This document shows, piece after piece, positions 62,845 through 64,000 of a DNA stretch of 64,000 bases; the stretch's first letter is position 1, and each line of letters starts with the position of its first letter. The position numbers and the translations under genes were made by a program. Below the pieces are notes generated by a model. It made no database searches, was not told the DNA's origin, and saw nothing but the letters and a program-made list of their open reading frames with translations. The stretch is from Rhizobacter sp. Root1238 (GTDB lineage: Bacteria > Pseudomonadota > Gammaproteobacteria > Burkholderiales > Burkholderiaceae_C). Location: contig NZ_LMDM01000049.1 of assembly GCF_001425825.1 (NCBI RefSeq), positions 62,001-126,000 on the forward strand, read 5' to 3'.

Positions 62845-62867
62845 CGCACCAAGCACAGCTTGGTGCG
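62845..62867. terminator. Hairpin after maeB
   Basis: CGCACCAAGC (62845-62854), loop ACA, GCTTGGTGCG (62858-62867) form a perfect 10-bp stem 33 bases after the maeB stop. There is no T-run on the plus strand; five A residues lie shortly after. It is probably the 3' end of the maeB transcript or a stabilising stem. Confidence 0.6.
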
Positions 62868-63039
62868 TGTGCCAAAAATGCCCGGGGGTCCTGCACGGGC
62901 ATGTGACGCCCTTGTCATCGATCCGCCAGCGCTGGTTGAGGCCACAAAGTCCGTCCGGATGTGCCGACTCATATGGCCCTGGACGAATGCGAGCATTCAC
63001 TGATTTTCAGCTCACCCTGCCCCAAATTGAGGCAGCGGC

Positions 63040-63068
63040 TTGAGCTTTGCGGGTTGATTCGGTACCAT
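63040..63068 (+). promoter_or_regulatory. Candidate sigma-70 promoter of the RNase-barstar pair
   Basis: TTGAGC (63040-63045), exactly 17 bases, TACCAT (63063-63068), with the predicted start about 20 bases before the RNase GTG. Four or more matches in each hexamer. Confidence 0.5.
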
Positions 63069-63095
63069 CCTGGTTTCCGAATTCAGGGATAACCC

Positions 63096-63530
63096 GTGTC
63101 TCTCTCCGGTATGCTGGCCGGTTTTGCAAGTCAGTTCGATGGCCGGGCCCGCTGGGGCCGCGCGGCGATCGTGGTGGCGGTCATGGCGGCCAGCGTGGTG
63201 TCAGTGCCTGCAAAAGAAGCACCGCCGGCCGCCGACGAGTTGGCCACGGTGTCCCTGGCGGCGCTGCCGGCCGAAGCCCAGGCGACAGAGCGGCTGATTC
63301 GAACCGGGGGCCCGTTTCCGTATCCGAAGGATGGCAGTGTGTTCGGCAACCGCGAGCGCCAGCTACCGGCACAGCGCCGCGGCTACTACCGCGAGTACAC
63401 CGTGCCGACCCCGGGGGCCAGGAACCGCGCTGCCAAGCGCATCGTCTGCGGTGGCTATCAGGTCACGACACCGCAGGCGTGTTACTACACCGACGACCAC
63501 TACGCGAGTTTTCGCCGCATCGTGAAGTGA
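63096..63530 (+). CDS. Secreted ribonuclease, barnase/N1-T1 family
   Basis: 144 residues from a GTG at 63096. A hydrophobic signal segment (about 21-37) indicates export. The mature C-terminal part has the microbial RNase fold: RTGGPFPYPKDGSVFGNRER, then catalytic Glu100 in YYREYTVPTPG, basic residues at 111-115, and catalytic His135 in DDHYASFRRI. It cleaves single-stranded RNA, usually after guanine. The barstar-like gene 43 bases downstream supports the call and protects the cell during export. Such pairs are found in several proteobacteria as well as Bacillus. Confidence 0.9.
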   Translation: MSLSGMLAGFASQFDGRARWGRAAIVVAVMAASVVSVPAKEAPPAADELATVSLAALPAEAQATERLIRTGGPFPYPKDGSVFGNRERQLPAQRRGYYREYTVPTPGARNRAAKRIVCGGYQVTTPQACYYTDDHYASFRRIVK

Positions 63531-63573
63531 AGGTCAGCTGATGGATTCTTTTGAACCAAGGAGGAACGAGACC

Positions 63574-63969
63574 ATGCTCTTGCAGACCGTCCGTCCAAAC
63601 ATCGTCCAGTCGATACGCGCCTACCGCGTCGAGGATTTGCAGGAAGCCGCGCAAGGCGTGGGCCAGCACTTCCTCTATGCGAACCTGACCAACGCCCAGT
63701 CCAAGCAGGACGTGCTGGACAGCATTGCCGAGTCCTTCCTGTTCCCGTCGCATTTCGGCAAGAACCTCGACGCGCTGTACGACTGCATGACCGACCTGGT
63801 GCACAAGTCGGGCACGCAGCCCGGCTTCGTCGTGGTGCTGGAGCAGCTGCCCGACAACCCGCGTTTCGACCGCGAGGCCCGCGAGCAGCTGCTCGACGTC
63901 TTCCGCGATGCCGCCGATTTCTGGGCGGAGCGAAAGATACCGTTCAGGTGCTTCTATTCTTTTCAGTAG
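63574..63969 (+). CDS. Barstar family RNase inhibitor
   Basis: 131 residues from the ATG at 63574, chosen because AAGGAGGA lies eight bases upstream; an in-frame ATG at 63541 would add 11 residues. Barstar features are seen: SIAESFLFPSHFGKNLDALYDCMTDL, whose Tyr and Asp residues plug the RNase active site, and a C-terminal DAADFWAERKIPFRCFY strand. It binds and blocks the RNase encoded just upstream before export or after re-entry. The N-terminal 25 residues (TVRPNIVQSIRAYRVEDLQ) are longer than in Bacillus barstar but common in betaproteobacterial forms. Confidence 0.9.
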   Translation: MLLQTVRPNIVQSIRAYRVEDLQEAAQGVGQHFLYANLTNAQSKQDVLDSIAESFLFPSHFGKNLDALYDCMTDLVHKSGTQPGFVVVLEQLPDNPRFDREAREQLLDVFRDAADFWAERKIPFRCFYSFQ

Positions 63970-64000
63970 CCCGCTCCCAGGAACAAGGGTCATGGGAGCG

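Overview
The window is very G+C-rich, tightly packed chromosomal DNA from a betaproteobacterium. Gene content and order point to Burkholderiales, probably the Rubrivivax/Leptothrix/Ideonella-like group. Supporting features are the argS-SPOR-dsbA and lptA-lptB-rpoN blocks, a Bug-type solute receptor, a Burkholderia-type lipase with its foldase, and leuS-lptE-holA. The genus is an inference. I see no tRNA, rRNA, CRISPR array, phage or complete insertion sequence, and no gene-free stretch longer than 300 bases.

Layout. 1-2513: the end of a TRAP transporter (dctP'-dctQ-dctM). 2623-5818 (minus): a sugar-acid pathway (SDR dehydrogenase, FAH hydrolase, UxaA-type dehydratase) behind a GntR-like operator. 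6016-10076: fadD, two unassigned conserved proteins, rsmE and a YidB-like protein. 10107-17545 (minus): argS, SPOR protein, dsbA, lptA, lptB, rpoN and an RlmL-like methyltransferase. 17793-19564: a Ser/Thr kinase with a C-terminal cyclic-nucleotide-binding-like domain, then psiF. 19652-24553: LysR, Bug receptor, CoA-transferase and HMG-CoA-lyase-like enzyme with a divergent IclR. 24654-26990: malate synthase and a type II toxin-antitoxin pair. 27213-31312: lipase, lipase foldase and an M13 peptidase. 31351-37598: an MFS exporter, a two-subunit molybdenum hydroxylase, a geranylgeranyl-reductase-like flavoprotein and a class II glutamine amidotransferase.

37622-38566 is the most unusual segment. 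It is less G+C-rich than its surroundings and encodes a predicted lipoprotein. Behind its signal peptide this protein carries only the last part of an RHS core, followed by a domain that aligns almost end to end with vertebrate serum amyloid A. A 49-residue membrane protein follows in the same direction, and a 64-bp symmetric palindrome lies upstream. 38567-46776 is a beta-glucoside/beta-glucan locus: sugar ABC transporter, GH1 beta-glucosidase, LacI regulator with a perfect operator, and a GH128-like lipoprotein glucanase.

46798-64000: LysR, a small unknown protein, leuS-lptE-holA, the overlapping chain thiL-pgpA-pncC-ghrA, an SPFH protein, two lipoproteins, a FixJ-type two-component system divergent from maeB, and at the right edge a secreted RNase with a barstar inhibitor. 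A two-copy intergenic repeat (2515-2620 and 17590-17672) has a covarying hairpin, and one copy carries a nested 23-bp insertion.
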